The translations under genes and the position numbers were made by a program. 37,198 nt of DNA. Origin: Candidatus Aminicenantes bacterium UBA4085 (GTDB lineage: Bacteria; Acidobacteriota; Aminicenantia; Aminicenantales; UBA4085). The notes beneath the pieces are model-generated. The model searched no databases and was not told where the DNA came from. It worked only from the letters and a program-made list of their open reading frames with translations. The stretch lies in the NCBI GenBank assembly GCA_002383325.1, contig DFYJ01000147.1:27218-64415 (forward strand). Direction: 5' to 3'. Positions 24,101-32,256 of this stretch are shown here, piece by piece (positions within the stretch are counted from its first letter, which is position 1; every line of letters begins with the position of its first letter).

Positions 24101-24229
24101 CGAAATAGCAGACACACACTCATTTCCTTGATCCTGCCTGGAAAATTAGTTGCCCTGCAATCTATTTTGTGGATTTAACGTGACAAAATCCTCCCTTGCT
24201 TGCGAAATTGGTATGTGTCTGCTATTTCG
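24101..24229. repeat. AT-rich inverted-repeat element (right copy)
   Basis: CGAAATAGCAGACACA (24101-24116) pairs perfectly with TGTGTCTGCTATTTCG (24214-24229), and the right box extends inward as AAATTGGTATG. The internal DNA is AT-rich and carries no gene. The terminal boxes match those of 22362-22451, though the interiors differ. Confidence 0.85.
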
Positions 24230-24240
24230 TCCGCTGATTC

Positions 24241-24269
24241 TTGACCATGCCGCAGGCATCTGGTATGGA
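24241..24269 (+). promoter_or_regulatory. Promoter of the metallophosphoesterase gene with palindromic spacer
   Basis: TTGACC and TATGGA are 17 bp apart; the spacer contains the palindrome ATGCC-GCA-GGCAT (24247-24259). Expected initiation falls about two bases before the ATG at 24278, so the message may be leaderless. Confidence 0.4.
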
Positions 24270-24277
24270 TAAGGCCG

Positions 24278-25474
24278 ATGCACCCTCCACGGCTTGCCCA
24301 GGCTTGTCTCCTGGCCGTCCTGATCCTGGCGGCTTCCCCGGACGGCTTCGCTCAGCCCGCTCCGCCCGTCATCATCCATGGCCCCCTGCTGACCAACCCG
24401 ACGCCCGACGGCGCGACCATCATTTGGTTCACCGATCGGCCTTGCACATCCTGGGTGGAGTACGCCCAAGGCGAGAGCTTCCGTTCCTTCCCCAGCTTCG
24501 GCGGCCTGATCCAGACGGCCCGCTCCGTTCAACACGGCTTGATCGACGCGAACACCTTGCGCCATGAAATCCGGCTGACCGGACTCAAGCCGGGCCAAGC
24601 CTGCCGCTACCGGATCCACTCCAAAGCCATTCTCTCTTTCCAGCCCTATGAAGTCGTTTATGGCGCCTTGGCCGTGAGCGAAATCCGGACCTTCCGAACG
24701 CTCGACCCGGCCAAGAAGGGCTTCTTTTTCGTCGTCTTCCAGGACCTCCATAACAACGCCGCCCGCCTCGAAACGCTGTCCGCTCGGACTAGCGCTTCGA
24801 CCGCCGATCTGGTCGTCCTCAACGGCGACAATGCCGCCGACCCCGGACGCGAGACGGACGTTTTCGTCGGCCTGTTCGATCCGGCCGTCCGCTCCTTCGC
24901 CGCGGCTTCGCCCCTTGTTCTGGTCCGCGGCAATCATGAGACCCGGGGCGCCATGGCCCGCCGTCTCGAGGAGTTTTTCCCCACGCCCGCGGGGCGCCAC
25001 TACTACGCCTTCAGCCACGGGCCGGTCCGCTTTATCATCCTCGACTCGGGCGAGGACAAGCCCGACGACTCCCCCGTCTACGCCGGGCTGGCCGATTTCG
25101 ACCGCTACCGGGCCGAGCAGGCCGAATGGCTCAAGTCCGAGATCAAGAGCGAGCCTTTTCGCCGGGCCGCTTTCCGCATCGTCTTCAGCCATATCCCGCC
25201 CTTCGGGGACGGACATGGGGCCCGCAAGATCGCGGATCTCTGGCTCCCGATCCTCAACAAGGGCGGCGCCGACCTCCTGATCGGAGGCCACTACCATACC
25301 CTCTACAAGAACGCCCCCCGGCCCGACGGGAGCTCCTTCCCGGTTCTGGGCGCTCCCCCCGACGCGGCCATCCAGGCCGACGTCACGGACGAGGCGGTCA
25401 TCCTGCAAATCATAGACGCTGAAGGAAAAGTCAGGGACAGTCTGACCATCCCGGCCAAGCCGGGCCGCCGATAA
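24278..25474 (+). CDS. Secreted calcineurin-like metallophosphoesterase with purple-acid-phosphatase-type N-terminal domain
   Basis: The 398-residue protein has a signal peptide ending FAQP, an N-terminal fibronectin-like domain (about 30-140; PTPDGATIIWFTD and GLKPGQACRYRI strands, as in purple acid phosphatases) and a metallophosphatase domain with the full metal set: FQDLH, LNGDN, RGNHET, FSHIPPFG and GGHYHTLY. It hydrolyses phosphate esters in the periplasm or outside; the substrate is unknown. It follows the right repeat element by 48 bp and probably has its own promoter. The weak AAGG ribosome site four bases before the ATG and the promoter position suggest a very short leader. Confidence 0.88.
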   Translation: MHPPRLAQACLLAVLILAASPDGFAQPAPPVIIHGPLLTNPTPDGATIIWFTDRPCTSWVEYAQGESFRSFPSFGGLIQTARSVQHGLIDANTLRHEIRLTGLKPGQACRYRIHSKAILSFQPYEVVYGALAVSEIRTFRTLDPAKKGFFFVVFQDLHNNAARLETLSARTSASTADLVVLNGDNAADPGRETDVFVGLFDPAVRSFAAASPLVLVRGNHETRGAMARRLEEFFPTPAGRHYYAFSHGPVRFIILDSGEDKPDDSPVYAGLADFDRYRAEQAEWLKSEIKSEPFRRAAFRIVFSHIPPFGDGHGARKIADLWLPILNKGGADLLIGGHYHTLYKNAPRPDGSSFPVLGAPPDAAIQADVTDEAVILQIIDAEGKVRDSLTIPAKPGRR

Positions 25475-25619
25475 GCGCCGGAGCCGCGCCTATATTGTTG
25501 ATTATAATCATATTGCAATGAACAAGCTGAGGGCCGGTCCTCCCTTCCCCTGGCCTCCGGAAATTCCGCGTTTTCATGGAACTCCGCCGCCGCGGAACTC
25601 GTCTATCGGAGTGGTGTGA

Positions 25620-26180
25620 GTGAACTTGGAAGCGATCATCAAGGATTGCCTGGAAGGCGATCAGGGAGCCTGGCGGATGCTCGTCGATCTCTACTCTAAA
25701 AAAGTCTTCAACATGGCCTACCAATTCACCGGAAGCCGTGAGGAAGCCGAGGATCTGACCCAGGACATCTTCATGAAGCTCTACCGGTCGCTGGACAAAT
25801 TCGACCTGGACAAGAACTTCACGGCCTGGCTGCTGGCCCTGGCCAAGCACTACCTGATCGACGAGTACCGGCGGACCAAGCTGGAGAAGCGCAGCCGGGA
25901 CGACTTCGAGGATGTGGCTCCCACCCTGGCCGGGGGCGACGACCCCGAACGCGGCCTGGCTGAAGCGGAAACCCGGCGCCTTCTGTGGTCCGGCCTCGAC
26001 CGGCTGCCGGCCGATATCCGCCTGGCCGTCATCCTCAAGGAGATCCAGGGCAAGACCTACGAAGAGGTGGCCGAGATCAGCGGCGTGCCGATCGGCACCG
26101 TCAAGTCCCGCATCAATCGCGGCCGGCTGCAGCTGGCCAGGATTCTTCAGCCGGCCCGGGAGGACGAACATGATGTGTGA
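25620..26180 (+). CDS. ECF-family RNA polymerase sigma factor
   Basis: The 186-residue protein has region 2 (DQGAWRMLVDLYSKKVFNMA, EDLTQDIFMKLYRSLDKF, FTAWLLALAKHYLIDEYRR) and region 4 (GLDRLPADIR and a helix-turn-helix, GKTYEEVAEISGVPIGTVKSRINRGR). The start is GTG 25620, with GGAG about eight bases upstream. The 145-bp gap before it is AT-rich near 25491-25519 and holds a TATAAT (25503-25508) without a good -35, as might be expected of a promoter needing an alternative sigma factor. The next gene, overlapping by 11 bases, is its zinc-finger anti-sigma factor. Confidence 0.9.
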   Translation: MNLEAIIKDCLEGDQGAWRMLVDLYSKKVFNMAYQFTGSREEAEDLTQDIFMKLYRSLDKFDLDKNFTAWLLALAKHYLIDEYRRTKLEKRSRDDFEDVAPTLAGGDDPERGLAEAETRRLLWSGLDRLPADIRLAVILKEIQGKTYEEVAEISGVPIGTVKSRINRGRLQLARILQPAREDEHDV

Positions 26181-26661
26181 CAAGCTCCAGAATCTGCTGT
26201 CCCCCTATCTCGACGGCGAGCTTGACCCGGCCGCCCGGGCCGAAGTCGAGGCCCACCTGGCCGCCTGCCCCGAATGCGCCGGACTGGCCGCCCGGATGAA
26301 GGCCGCCCTGGCCGCCTTCGCCTCCTTCCCCGAAGTCGAGCCGAGTCCGGCCCTGCGCCGCCGGTTGATGGCCATCCCCGACCGGCGGCGACGGTTCAGC
26401 CTGGATCTCAGCTTCCTGCGCCGCCCGGCCGTCCAACCCTTCCTGGCCGCGGTCTCCGGCCTGCTCCTGCTGGTTTCGGTTTACCTGGTCAGCCCCGGCA
26501 GCGTCCAGAGGACGATCAACCGCCAGTTCCACCGCGGCATCAGCTCCATCGAGAAAATCTACGTCCGGGCCGGCTCCCTGACCGACCGGCTCGGCGATCT
26601 GGCCAACACAACCTACGCTCAAGCCAAAGCCGCTAATCCCATCGGCCGAGCCGATTATTGA
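26170..26661 (+). CDS. Zinc-finger anti-sigma factor (zf-HC2)
   Basis: The 163-residue protein begins MMCDKLQNLLSPYLDGEL, followed by EAHLAACPEC, the HxxxCxxC zinc-binding anti-sigma motif (about residues 31-38). A membrane helix at about 92-113 and a periplasmic tail follow. Members hold their ECF sigma factor at the membrane until an envelope signal arrives. It overlaps the sigma gene by 11 bases, so the two are co-translated. The sensing domain is short and has no recognisable motif. Three envelope protein genes follow on the same strand. Confidence 0.9.
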   Translation: MMCDKLQNLLSPYLDGELDPAARAEVEAHLAACPECAGLAARMKAALAAFASFPEVEPSPALRRRLMAIPDRRRRFSLDLSFLRRPAVQPFLAAVSGLLLLVSVYLVSPGSVQRTINRQFHRGISSIEKIYVRAGSLTDRLGDLANTTYAQAKAANPIGRADY

Positions 26662-26686
26662 CAAACGAACAAATACGGAGGTTTCC

Positions 26687-27202
26687 ATGACCGACAAGAT
26701 CATCATCCAGAACCGCCCGCCCAAGTCGCCGGCCGCGGCCGGCATCCTCTCGGGCTTCTTCCCCGGCGCCGGACAGCTCTACAACGGCGAGGGCGGCAAG
26801 GCCCTGCTCTTCTTCCTCATCTTCGCCGGCTGCATCTCCATGATGCCCCGCGGCCCGCACCCGTTCCTGCCGCTCGTCTTCGCCGCCTTCTACATCTACC
26901 AGATCATCGACGCCGTCCAGACGGCCAAGGCCGTCAACCTCAAAGCCGCGGCCGGCGAGCCCGGCGCGGCACCGGCCGGGTTCCCCACCGCCTCCGGCCA
27001 AGCCGCCGCCGCGGCCGCTCCCGAAAAGCCGGCCGCTCAGGGCTCGGTTTTCTGGGGCCTGCTGCTGATGGCCATCGGGGTCATCTTCCTGCTGGCCAAT
27101 TTCAACGTCTTCCAGCTCGACCAGATCCTGGACTTCTGGCCGGTGGCCGTCATCCTGGTCGGGATCAAGATCATCTTCGACGCGCTCCGCAAGCGCGACT
27201 GA
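26687..27202 (+). CDS. TM2-like/DUF5668 membrane protein
   Basis: The 171-residue protein has an N-terminal TM2-like part (PGAGQLYNGEGGKALLFFLI, then a second helix near 60-75), an Ala/Pro-rich linker (about 85-118) and a C-terminal helix pair (about 121-165; GVIFLLANFNVF and FWPVAVILVGIKII) of the DUF5668/LiaF-like type. The role is unknown; such proteins are often in envelope-stress loci with DUF4097 proteins. GGAGG precedes the ATG by six bases. It lies 25 bp after the anti-sigma gene. Confidence 0.75.
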   Translation: MTDKIIIQNRPPKSPAAAGILSGFFPGAGQLYNGEGGKALLFFLIFAGCISMMPRGPHPFLPLVFAAFYIYQIIDAVQTAKAVNLKAAAGEPGAAPAGFPTASGQAAAAAAPEKPAAQGSVFWGLLLMAIGVIFLLANFNVFQLDQILDFWPVAVILVGIKIIFDALRKRD

Positions 27203-27224
27203 CGCGAGAACAAGGAGAAGCACC

Positions 27225-27446
27225 ATGTCCGCTCCCCGCCGCAAAGACGCCCTCATCTGGGGCATCATCCTGATCGTCATCGGAGCCGCCTTCCTGGCCG
27301 AGAACTTCATCGACCTCGACGCCTGGGAGTACCTCTGGAAGCTCTGGCCCGTCATCCTGGTCATCTGGGGCGCCCAGAAGCTCATCGCCGGCCTGCGCCG
27401 CGACAAGACCGAATCCGAAGATTCCGCCTCCGGGCCCCGGAACTGA
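27225..27446 (+). CDS. Small DUF5668-type membrane protein
   Basis: The 73-residue protein is essentially one DUF5668 unit: GIILIVIGAAFLAENFIDL, then LWKLWPVILVIWGAQKLI, with a charged tail. It resembles the C-terminal part of the previous protein, so the pair may have arisen by duplication. AAGGAG precedes the ATG by seven bases. The function is unknown; it probably sits in the inner membrane and works with the adjacent DUF4097 protein. Confidence 0.75.
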   Translation: MSAPRRKDALIWGIILIVIGAAFLAENFIDLDAWEYLWKLWPVILVIWGAQKLIAGLRRDKTESEDSASGPRN

Positions 27447-27450
27447 GGCC

Positions 27451-28791
27451 ATGCGCGCCCGCGAGATCGTCCTGGCCCTGTTCATCATCCTGGCCGGGAT
27501 CTCCCTGACCGCGGTCAAGTCCGGGCGCCTGCACCTGGGCGAAGGTGATTTCTTCGGCTGGTCCGGCCAGGAGTTCCGCTACGAAGAGTCGCGGGACATC
27601 CCCGGCCCCGTCCCGGCCCGCATCGAGGTCGCCAACGCCCGCGGCTTCGTGACCATCGAAGCCGCTGAAACCGACACGGTCAAGGTTGTCTTCAGCAAGC
27701 ACCTTTGGCGCAAGAACGAGGCCGAAGCCAAGGCCGCCGCCGCAGGCCTCCGCCTGACCGTCACCCAGTCCGAGGATCGGCTGATCCTGTCGGCCGGGGC
27801 TGCCGATGGATCCGCCAAGCGCTTTGAGACCGGCCTCAAGCTGATCATCCCGTCCTCAACCTCCGTCCTGGTCAAGAACGCTTACGGCCCGGTCAGGGCC
27901 GCCGGCCTGGCCGGGGCCGAGCTGATCAACAGCCACGGCAGCGTCTCGGCCGCCCGCATCGCCGGGACGCTGGTCGTCCGCACCAGCTACGAGCCGGTGG
28001 ATGTCGACGGAATAGGAGGCGACTGCCGGATCGAGGCCTCCCATGGCGAGGTCAATGTCCGCTCGGTATCAGGCGACCTTCTGGTCGAGAACAGCTATGA
28101 GAAGATACGGGTGGAGGACGCGGCCAAAGCCCTGACCGTATCCGGGAACCACTCCGACGTCTTGGTCAAGAACGTCGGCGGGCGGGCCGAGATCGGTTCC
28201 TCCTACGAGCCCATCAAAGTGGTGGGAGCGGCCGACATCCGGGTTCGGGGCCTCCAGTGCGATATCGAGCTGGAAGACATCCGGGGCGCGGCCGATGTGG
28301 CCGACGACCACGGCTCGCTGCGGGTCAAGAACATCGCCGGCGGCCTCAAGGTCGAGGGCCGGGATCTGGGCGTCTGGGCGGCCGAAATCGGGGGGCCCGA
28401 GATCCGCATCTCGACATCCTACCAGGACGTCGACCTGCTCGACTTCTCCGGACCGGTCGTCATCGTCCTCAATCACGGCGACCTGCGCCTGCGGCCGAAG
28501 GATTTGTCCGGGACGGTGGACGTCCAAGGCTCCTACGCCGCGGTCGACATCGAATGGCCGGCCGGGCTGCGGGCTCCCCTCTCGGCCCGGACCGTCTCCG
28601 GCGAGATCGACTGGCGTCTGACCGAAAAGCCGGCCTCCCAGTCGGCCAACGGCTCCTCCGAGGTCACGGCCTTCCCTGAAGCCGCCGGACGCCCGGGCCT
28701 GACGATCGTCACCTCGTACGGTGACGTGACGGTGCGCCCAGCGGGGAGCCGCTCGGACGAAAACACCGGCGCGGACGCGGACGGGGAATAG
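27451..28791 (+). CDS. DUF4097-family beta-repeat envelope protein
   Basis: The 446-residue protein has an N-terminal hydrophobic signal or anchor (about 5-22) and a long series of short beta repeats of the DUF4097 (adhesin-like) type, with recurring pattern (S/A)YEP-(V/I)-x-V, then a G-x-x-x-V rung and SHGE/DHGS/NHGD turns. Recurrences sit near residues 145, 175, 210, 250 and 290. A solenoid that binds other envelope parts is plausible; no catalytic motif is seen. It starts 4 bp after the small DUF5668 gene, so it belongs to the sigma-factor operon. The Gly/Asp-rich C-terminal end looks disordered. Confidence 0.8.
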   Translation: MRAREIVLALFIILAGISLTAVKSGRLHLGEGDFFGWSGQEFRYEESRDIPGPVPARIEVANARGFVTIEAAETDTVKVVFSKHLWRKNEAEAKAAAAGLRLTVTQSEDRLILSAGAADGSAKRFETGLKLIIPSSTSVLVKNAYGPVRAAGLAGAELINSHGSVSAARIAGTLVVRTSYEPVDVDGIGGDCRIEASHGEVNVRSVSGDLLVENSYEKIRVEDAAKALTVSGNHSDVLVKNVGGRAEIGSSYEPIKVVGAADIRVRGLQCDIELEDIRGAADVADDHGSLRVKNIAGGLKVEGRDLGVWAAEIGGPEIRISTSYQDVDLLDFSGPVVIVLNHGDLRLRPKDLSGTVDVQGSYAAVDIEWPAGLRAPLSARTVSGEIDWRLTEKPASQSANGSSEVTAFPEAAGRPGLTIVTSYGDVTVRPAGSRSDENTGADADGE

Positions 28792-28794
28792 AGC

Positions 28795-28811
28795 GGCGCG
28801 ATCACCGCGCC
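28795..28811. terminator. Short GC hairpin between convergent genes
   Basis: GGCGCG-ATCAC-CGCGCC is a perfect six-base stem lying exactly between the two convergent stop codons. There is no T-tract, so it may not act alone. Confidence 0.35.
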
Positions 28812-29717
28812 TCAGAGAAGCTGCGTCTTCGAGCGGGCCTGGACGATTCTCTGGCCCAGGCAGCCGTTGATCTTGATGTTGAACAGCGAAATCAAGTTGG
28901 TCAGGTCCTTCTTGTACTTGGTCACGTAACGGACAAAACCGATCTCGGTCCTGAACCGTAGCAGGTTCTCGAACTCCGCCACCTCGTCATTCAGCTCGAT
29001 CAGGAAGTGGGCGATCGTTCGATACTGGGCGTTGATCTCGATCAGGTCCTTTTCGTCCAGCTTGGCGTAGTCGGGCTGGGGCGGCAGGGATTCCAGGATC
29101 GACAGGCTCTCGGTCGCCAGCTCGCCGACCGACTCGCGGATCTCCTGAAAGAAGGACTTGTAGTCGTTCGGCCGACGCAGCTTCTCCGACGCCCGTTCCA
29201 CCAGCTTGTCCGACTGGTCTTTGAGGGCGGAGATGTGCTCCCGGATGCCGTAGTACTTGCGCCGGAAATTCAAAAGATCGACAAAGTCGCGGCCGATGTA
29301 GATCTTGTCCTCGTAGTGGGACAGCAGCTCCTGGGGCGATTGGGTGTAGTACTGGACCTCGTAGCGGCGCCCGTCGGAGTTGACCTCTTTCAGGCGGGCC
29401 AGGACCAGTCCATCGTTCTGCTCGATGAAGTAGCTGTTGACGTCGAGCAGGACGGAGTAGACGGCCAGGTTCTGTACCAGAGCCTCCTTGAGGTAATCGA
29501 GGACCGCCTCCCGCTTGGAAACCAGCTCGGCCACCTTGTCATCGGCTCCCGGCAGCAGGACCGAGTAATTCGGCGACAGCAGGCAGAGGCTGGAGCCGGC
29601 GCCCAACTCCAGGTGGAGGTTCTTGAGAACCTTCTGGCGCAAGTCGTCCAGGGCCAGGGATTTGAGGGGCGGAAGCTCCCTCGGATCAAGCTTGAGGAGT
29701 GTTTCGACTTCGTTCAT
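28812..29717 (-). CDS. Uncharacterised helical cytoplasmic protein
   Basis: I do not recognise this 301-residue protein. It has no signal peptide or membrane helix and is rich in Leu, Glu, Lys and Asp, with long helical, coiled-coil-like stretches (about 60-95, 150-200, 215-290). The N-terminal third has a few beta-like strands (SSLCLLSPNYSVLLP, LAVYSVLLDVNSYFI). Cysteine is rare and there is no metal or nucleotide motif. ATG 29717 is chosen because GGAG lies nine bases upstream; a longer frame to 29741 is less likely. It sits alone between a convergent envelope operon and a lipoate ligase-family gene transcribed the same way. Confidence 0.7.
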   Translation of the reverse strand: MNEVETLLKLDPRELPPLKSLALDDLRQKVLKNLHLELGAGSSLCLLSPNYSVLLPGADDKVAELVSKREAVLDYLKEALVQNLAVYSVLLDVNSYFIEQNDGLVLARLKEVNSDGRRYEVQYYTQSPQELLSHYEDKIYIGRDFVDLLNFRRKYYGIREHISALKDQSDKLVERASEKLRRPNDYKSFFQEIRESVGELATESLSILESLPPQPDYAKLDEKDLIEINAQYRTIAHFLIELNDEVAEFENLLRFRTEIGFVRYVTKYKKDLTNLISLFNIKINGCLGQRIVQARSKTQLL

Positions 29718-29756
29718 GGCGGACCGCTCCGATCCTAACACCTAAACCGCGGAAAA

Positions 29757-30581
29757 TCAACGCGGAGGAGCGGGCTCCCCGGGCTCGCGGGCCTCGAAGG
29801 TCCAGGCCGGATGGGCGTACTTGCGCTCCTCCAGGGCCCGGATCGCCTCCCAATCGGCGGACTCCATCTCGAGCGGGCGAAGGGCGACGCCGAAGAAAGC
29901 CTCGAAGCCGGCCATGAGCTTCTCCACGGCCCAGCCGAAGTCCACCTCCCGGCCCAGCTCCCGCCCCAGCGACGTCATCAAGATCCCGCCCTCGCCCTTG
30001 TAGAGGGAGACCGCCCGCAGGAGGGCCTCGTCGTGGGCCAAGGGGATGGAGCCGTGCTGGAGGAAGCGTCCGGCCAGGCGCTTCTGAGCCGAACCGACGA
30101 TCTTCAGCCCGCCCACTTCGATCTCGTCCTGGGCCGGAAGCGAGAAGCAGGGCATCGTCCCGCGGGCATAAAACGGCGGAGCCTTGTCGGCCAGGGCGGC
30201 CTTCAGGCCCATGCCTTCCAGCCCCCGGACCAGGGCCTGGGAGATGCGCTTATAAGAACCGCCCAGGGTGTCGGTGAAGGTCCCGGCATCGTTGGATGTC
30301 ACCGAGTATGTGACTTCTTGATGGTGCAGGACCAGCTTGCCTCCGGTGATGCGGCGGACGATATCGATGCCGTTGGACCGGCAGAACTCAGGATCGACGA
30401 CCCGGGCCGCCGTCTGGCCGGCCCCCAGCGAAGCCGTCGGCCGCTCCCACTGGTAGAAGCGCAGAATCGTCCGGGGCGCCTCGCCGAGAGAAGCCAGCAA
30501 GTGCCCGTCCACGGCCATGTTGAGCGAGCCGGGAAGCCTTCGGTCGTGACGAAGCAAGTAGAATCCGGATTCTTGGTTCAT
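29757..30581 (-). CDS. LipM-type octanoyltransferase (biotin/lipoate ligase family)
   Basis: The 274-residue protein has the BPL/LplA fold. RRITGGKLVLHHQEVTYSV (about 76-94) is the lipoyl-binding loop, and PCFSLPAQDE (Cys145) followed by LKIVGSAQKR and LQHGSIPL is the LipM arrangement, in which Cys145 would be the acyl-accepting residue. LipM transfers octanoate from acyl carrier protein to the lipoyl domain of a dehydrogenase or GcvH. The start at ATG 30581 gives MNQESGFYLLRHD; the frame further upstream runs into tRNA-Gly. LplA or LipL-like activity cannot be excluded. Confidence 0.82.
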   Translation of the reverse strand: MNQESGFYLLRHDRRLPGSLNMAVDGHLLASLGEAPRTILRFYQWERPTASLGAGQTAARVVDPEFCRSNGIDIVRRITGGKLVLHHQEVTYSVTSNDAGTFTDTLGGSYKRISQALVRGLEGMGLKAALADKAPPFYARGTMPCFSLPAQDEIEVGGLKIVGSAQKRLAGRFLQHGSIPLAHDEALLRAVSLYKGEGGILMTSLGRELGREVDFGWAVEKLMAGFEAFFGVALRPLEMESADWEAIRALEERKYAHPAWTFEAREPGEPAPPR

Positions 30582-30605
30582 GGGGCTCTTTGGCCGGGGA
30601 GCCAG

Positions 30606-30677
30606 AGCGGGCAATGGGACTCGAACCCACAACACCCGGCTTGGGAAGCCGGTACTCTACCATTGAGCTATGCCCGC
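30606..30677 (-). tRNA. tRNA-Gly(CCC)
   Basis: The minus strand folds as a 72-base cloverleaf: acceptor GCGGGCA with TGCCCGC, D arm GCTC...GAGT, anticodon stem CCGGC/GCCGG around TTCCCAA (anticodon CCC), T loop TTCGAGT. The 3' CCA is not encoded, unlike the tRNA-Leu in this window. Confidence 0.95.
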
Positions 30678-30721
30678 CCTTGCCCCCCGGACCGGGGAAT
30701 TCGGGCCTCGAGCAGGACTAT

Positions 30722-30750
30722 GTTGTAGCCGGAACGCGGCCGAAAGTCAA
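30722..30750 (-). promoter_or_regulatory. Promoter of tRNA-Gly
   Basis: TTGACT, a 17-bp spacer and TACAAC on the minus strand lie 45 bp before the tRNA. Confidence 0.6.
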
Positions 30751-30770
30751 CGGACGCCGCCTCCGGCTTC

Positions 30771-30799
30771 TTGACGCACCCCGCTCGCCATGGTAGAAA
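30771..30799 (+). promoter_or_regulatory. Promoter of the M24 peptidase gene
   Basis: TTGACG, a 17-bp spacer and TAGAAA lie 40 bp before the ATG at 30839, divergent from the tRNA-Gly promoter. Confidence 0.55.
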
Positions 30800-30838
30800 T
30801 CGGGAAAATCCCGCATAAAGCGAGATTAGGAGTGCGTC

Positions 30839-32185
30839 ATGAAAAAAGCTCATGTTCTCGCGGCGGTTCTAGCCTTTGCCTTCATCGCCTCGGCCGCACC
30901 GGCCGTCCAGAAAGGCGGACCGGCCATCCTGCCCGTCCGCGAGCAGGCCGCCTTCGTCCACAAGATCGTCCAGAAGCGGCTCGACACCCTGATTCCCCGG
31001 ATGATGCGCGAGACCGGCATCGACATGTGGGTCCTGTCCTGCAACGAGGACAACCTGGACCCCGTCTTCGAGACCATGATGCCGCTGGATCACTGGTGCC
31101 CGATCACCCAGATTCTGGCCTTTTATGACCGCGGCCCGGAGAAGGGGGTGGAAAGGCTCAACATCTCGCGGACCGACACCCAGGGCTTGTTCCCGAACGG
31201 CTGGGACGCGGCCGCCTTCGACGCCAAGAAGGGCGAAGGCCAGTGGGAGGCCTTCGGCCGCATCGTCAGGGAGCGCAACCCCAAGAAGATCGCCCTGAAT
31301 GAAGGCGAGGTCCAGTGGGTGGCCGGGGCCCTGACCTCCAACCTCAAGAAGAGGATTGTCGCCGCGCTAGGATCCGAGCTGGCCGCGCGGATCGTCTCGG
31401 CTGAGCCGTTGGCCACGCTCTGGAGCGAGACCCTCCTGCCCGAGGAGGTCGAGATCGTGGAGCAGGCCGCGGCCGTCTCCCACGCCATCATCGCCGAGAT
31501 GTTCTCCAACCGGGTCATCACCGTCGGCCAGACCACGGCCGAGGACGTGCGCTGGTTCTACAGACAGCGGGCCGCCGATCTCGGCCTCCAGGTCTCCTTC
31601 CGGCCGTTCGTCTCCATCCGGGCCCGCAGCTCGGAGACTTTGGCGGCCTACGGCAAGGATGACAAGGCGATCCGGCCCGGCGATTACCTTCACTGCGATG
31701 TGGGCGTGAAGTACATGCGCTGGAACAGCGACACCCAGGAGGTGGCCTACGTCCTCAAGCCCGGCGAGTCGGAGGCGCCCGAAGGCCTGCGCAAGCTGAT
31801 GGCCGAAGCCAACCGCCTACAGGACGTCTTCTGCGGCGAGTTCAAGACCGGCCTGACCGGCAACGAGCTTCTGGGCCGCACCCTGGCCAAGGCCAAGGCG
31901 GTCGGCATCCCTGGCCCCAAGGTCTACAGCCACTCGCTGGGCTTGTTCCTGCACGAGCCCGGACCGCTTATCGGCCTGCCCTGGGAACAGGTCAACAATC
32001 CCGGCCGGGGCGACGTCAAGCTTGTTCCCTGGAGCGTCTTCACCGTCGAGCTGAGCGCCACCGGCCCGATGCCGGACTGGGGCCTGGCCGAGATGCGGGT
32101 GCCGTTGGAGCAGGATATCGTTTTCACTGGCGAGAAGGCCGTCTACCTGGACGGACGCCAGACGGCCTTCCACCTGATCCGCTGA
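30839..32185 (+). CDS. Secreted M24 metallopeptidase (Xaa-Pro aminopeptidase-like)
   Basis: The 448-residue protein has a signal peptide (about 1-22) and both M24 domains. The metal ligands of the pita-bread site look intact: Asp287 in HCDVGV, Asp298 in NSDTQ, His365 in YSHSLG, Glu404 in FTVELS and Glu424 in PLEQDI. It should therefore be an active metallopeptidase, probably removing N-terminal residues before proline in the periplasm. AGGAG is six bases before the ATG. Unlike the M24-like protein at 1493, it keeps all five ligands. The downstream exported SOR-like gene begins 71 bp later and may be separately controlled. Confidence 0.88.
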   Translation: MKKAHVLAAVLAFAFIASAAPAVQKGGPAILPVREQAAFVHKIVQKRLDTLIPRMMRETGIDMWVLSCNEDNLDPVFETMMPLDHWCPITQILAFYDRGPEKGVERLNISRTDTQGLFPNGWDAAAFDAKKGEGQWEAFGRIVRERNPKKIALNEGEVQWVAGALTSNLKKRIVAALGSELAARIVSAEPLATLWSETLLPEEVEIVEQAAAVSHAIIAEMFSNRVITVGQTTAEDVRWFYRQRAADLGLQVSFRPFVSIRARSSETLAAYGKDDKAIRPGDYLHCDVGVKYMRWNSDTQEVAYVLKPGESEAPEGLRKLMAEANRLQDVFCGEFKTGLTGNELLGRTLAKAKAVGIPGPKVYSHSLGLFLHEPGPLIGLPWEQVNNPGRGDVKLVPWSVFTVELSATGPMPDWGLAEMRVPLEQDIVFTGEKAVYLDGRQTAFHLIR

Positions 32186-32229
32186 CCAGGGCCTTCTCGG
32201 TGCGATGAGGCGGCAGGGGGTAGTATGAT

Positions 32230-32239
32230 AGAATATTCT
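32230..32239. promoter_or_regulatory. Palindrome AGAATATTCT ahead of the SOR-like gene
   Basis: A perfect ten-base palindrome overlaps a TAGAAT -10-like hexamer 17 bases before the ATG at 32257. It could be an operator or part of a promoter; the -35 region is poor. Confidence 0.3.
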
Positions 32240-32256
32240 CAACCAGGAGGTTCACC

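Noticed and set aside
22362..24229. Possible CRISPR-like repeats
   Set aside because: The boxes occur in inverted orientation, are irregularly spaced and flank a gene; there are no regular spacers or cas genes.
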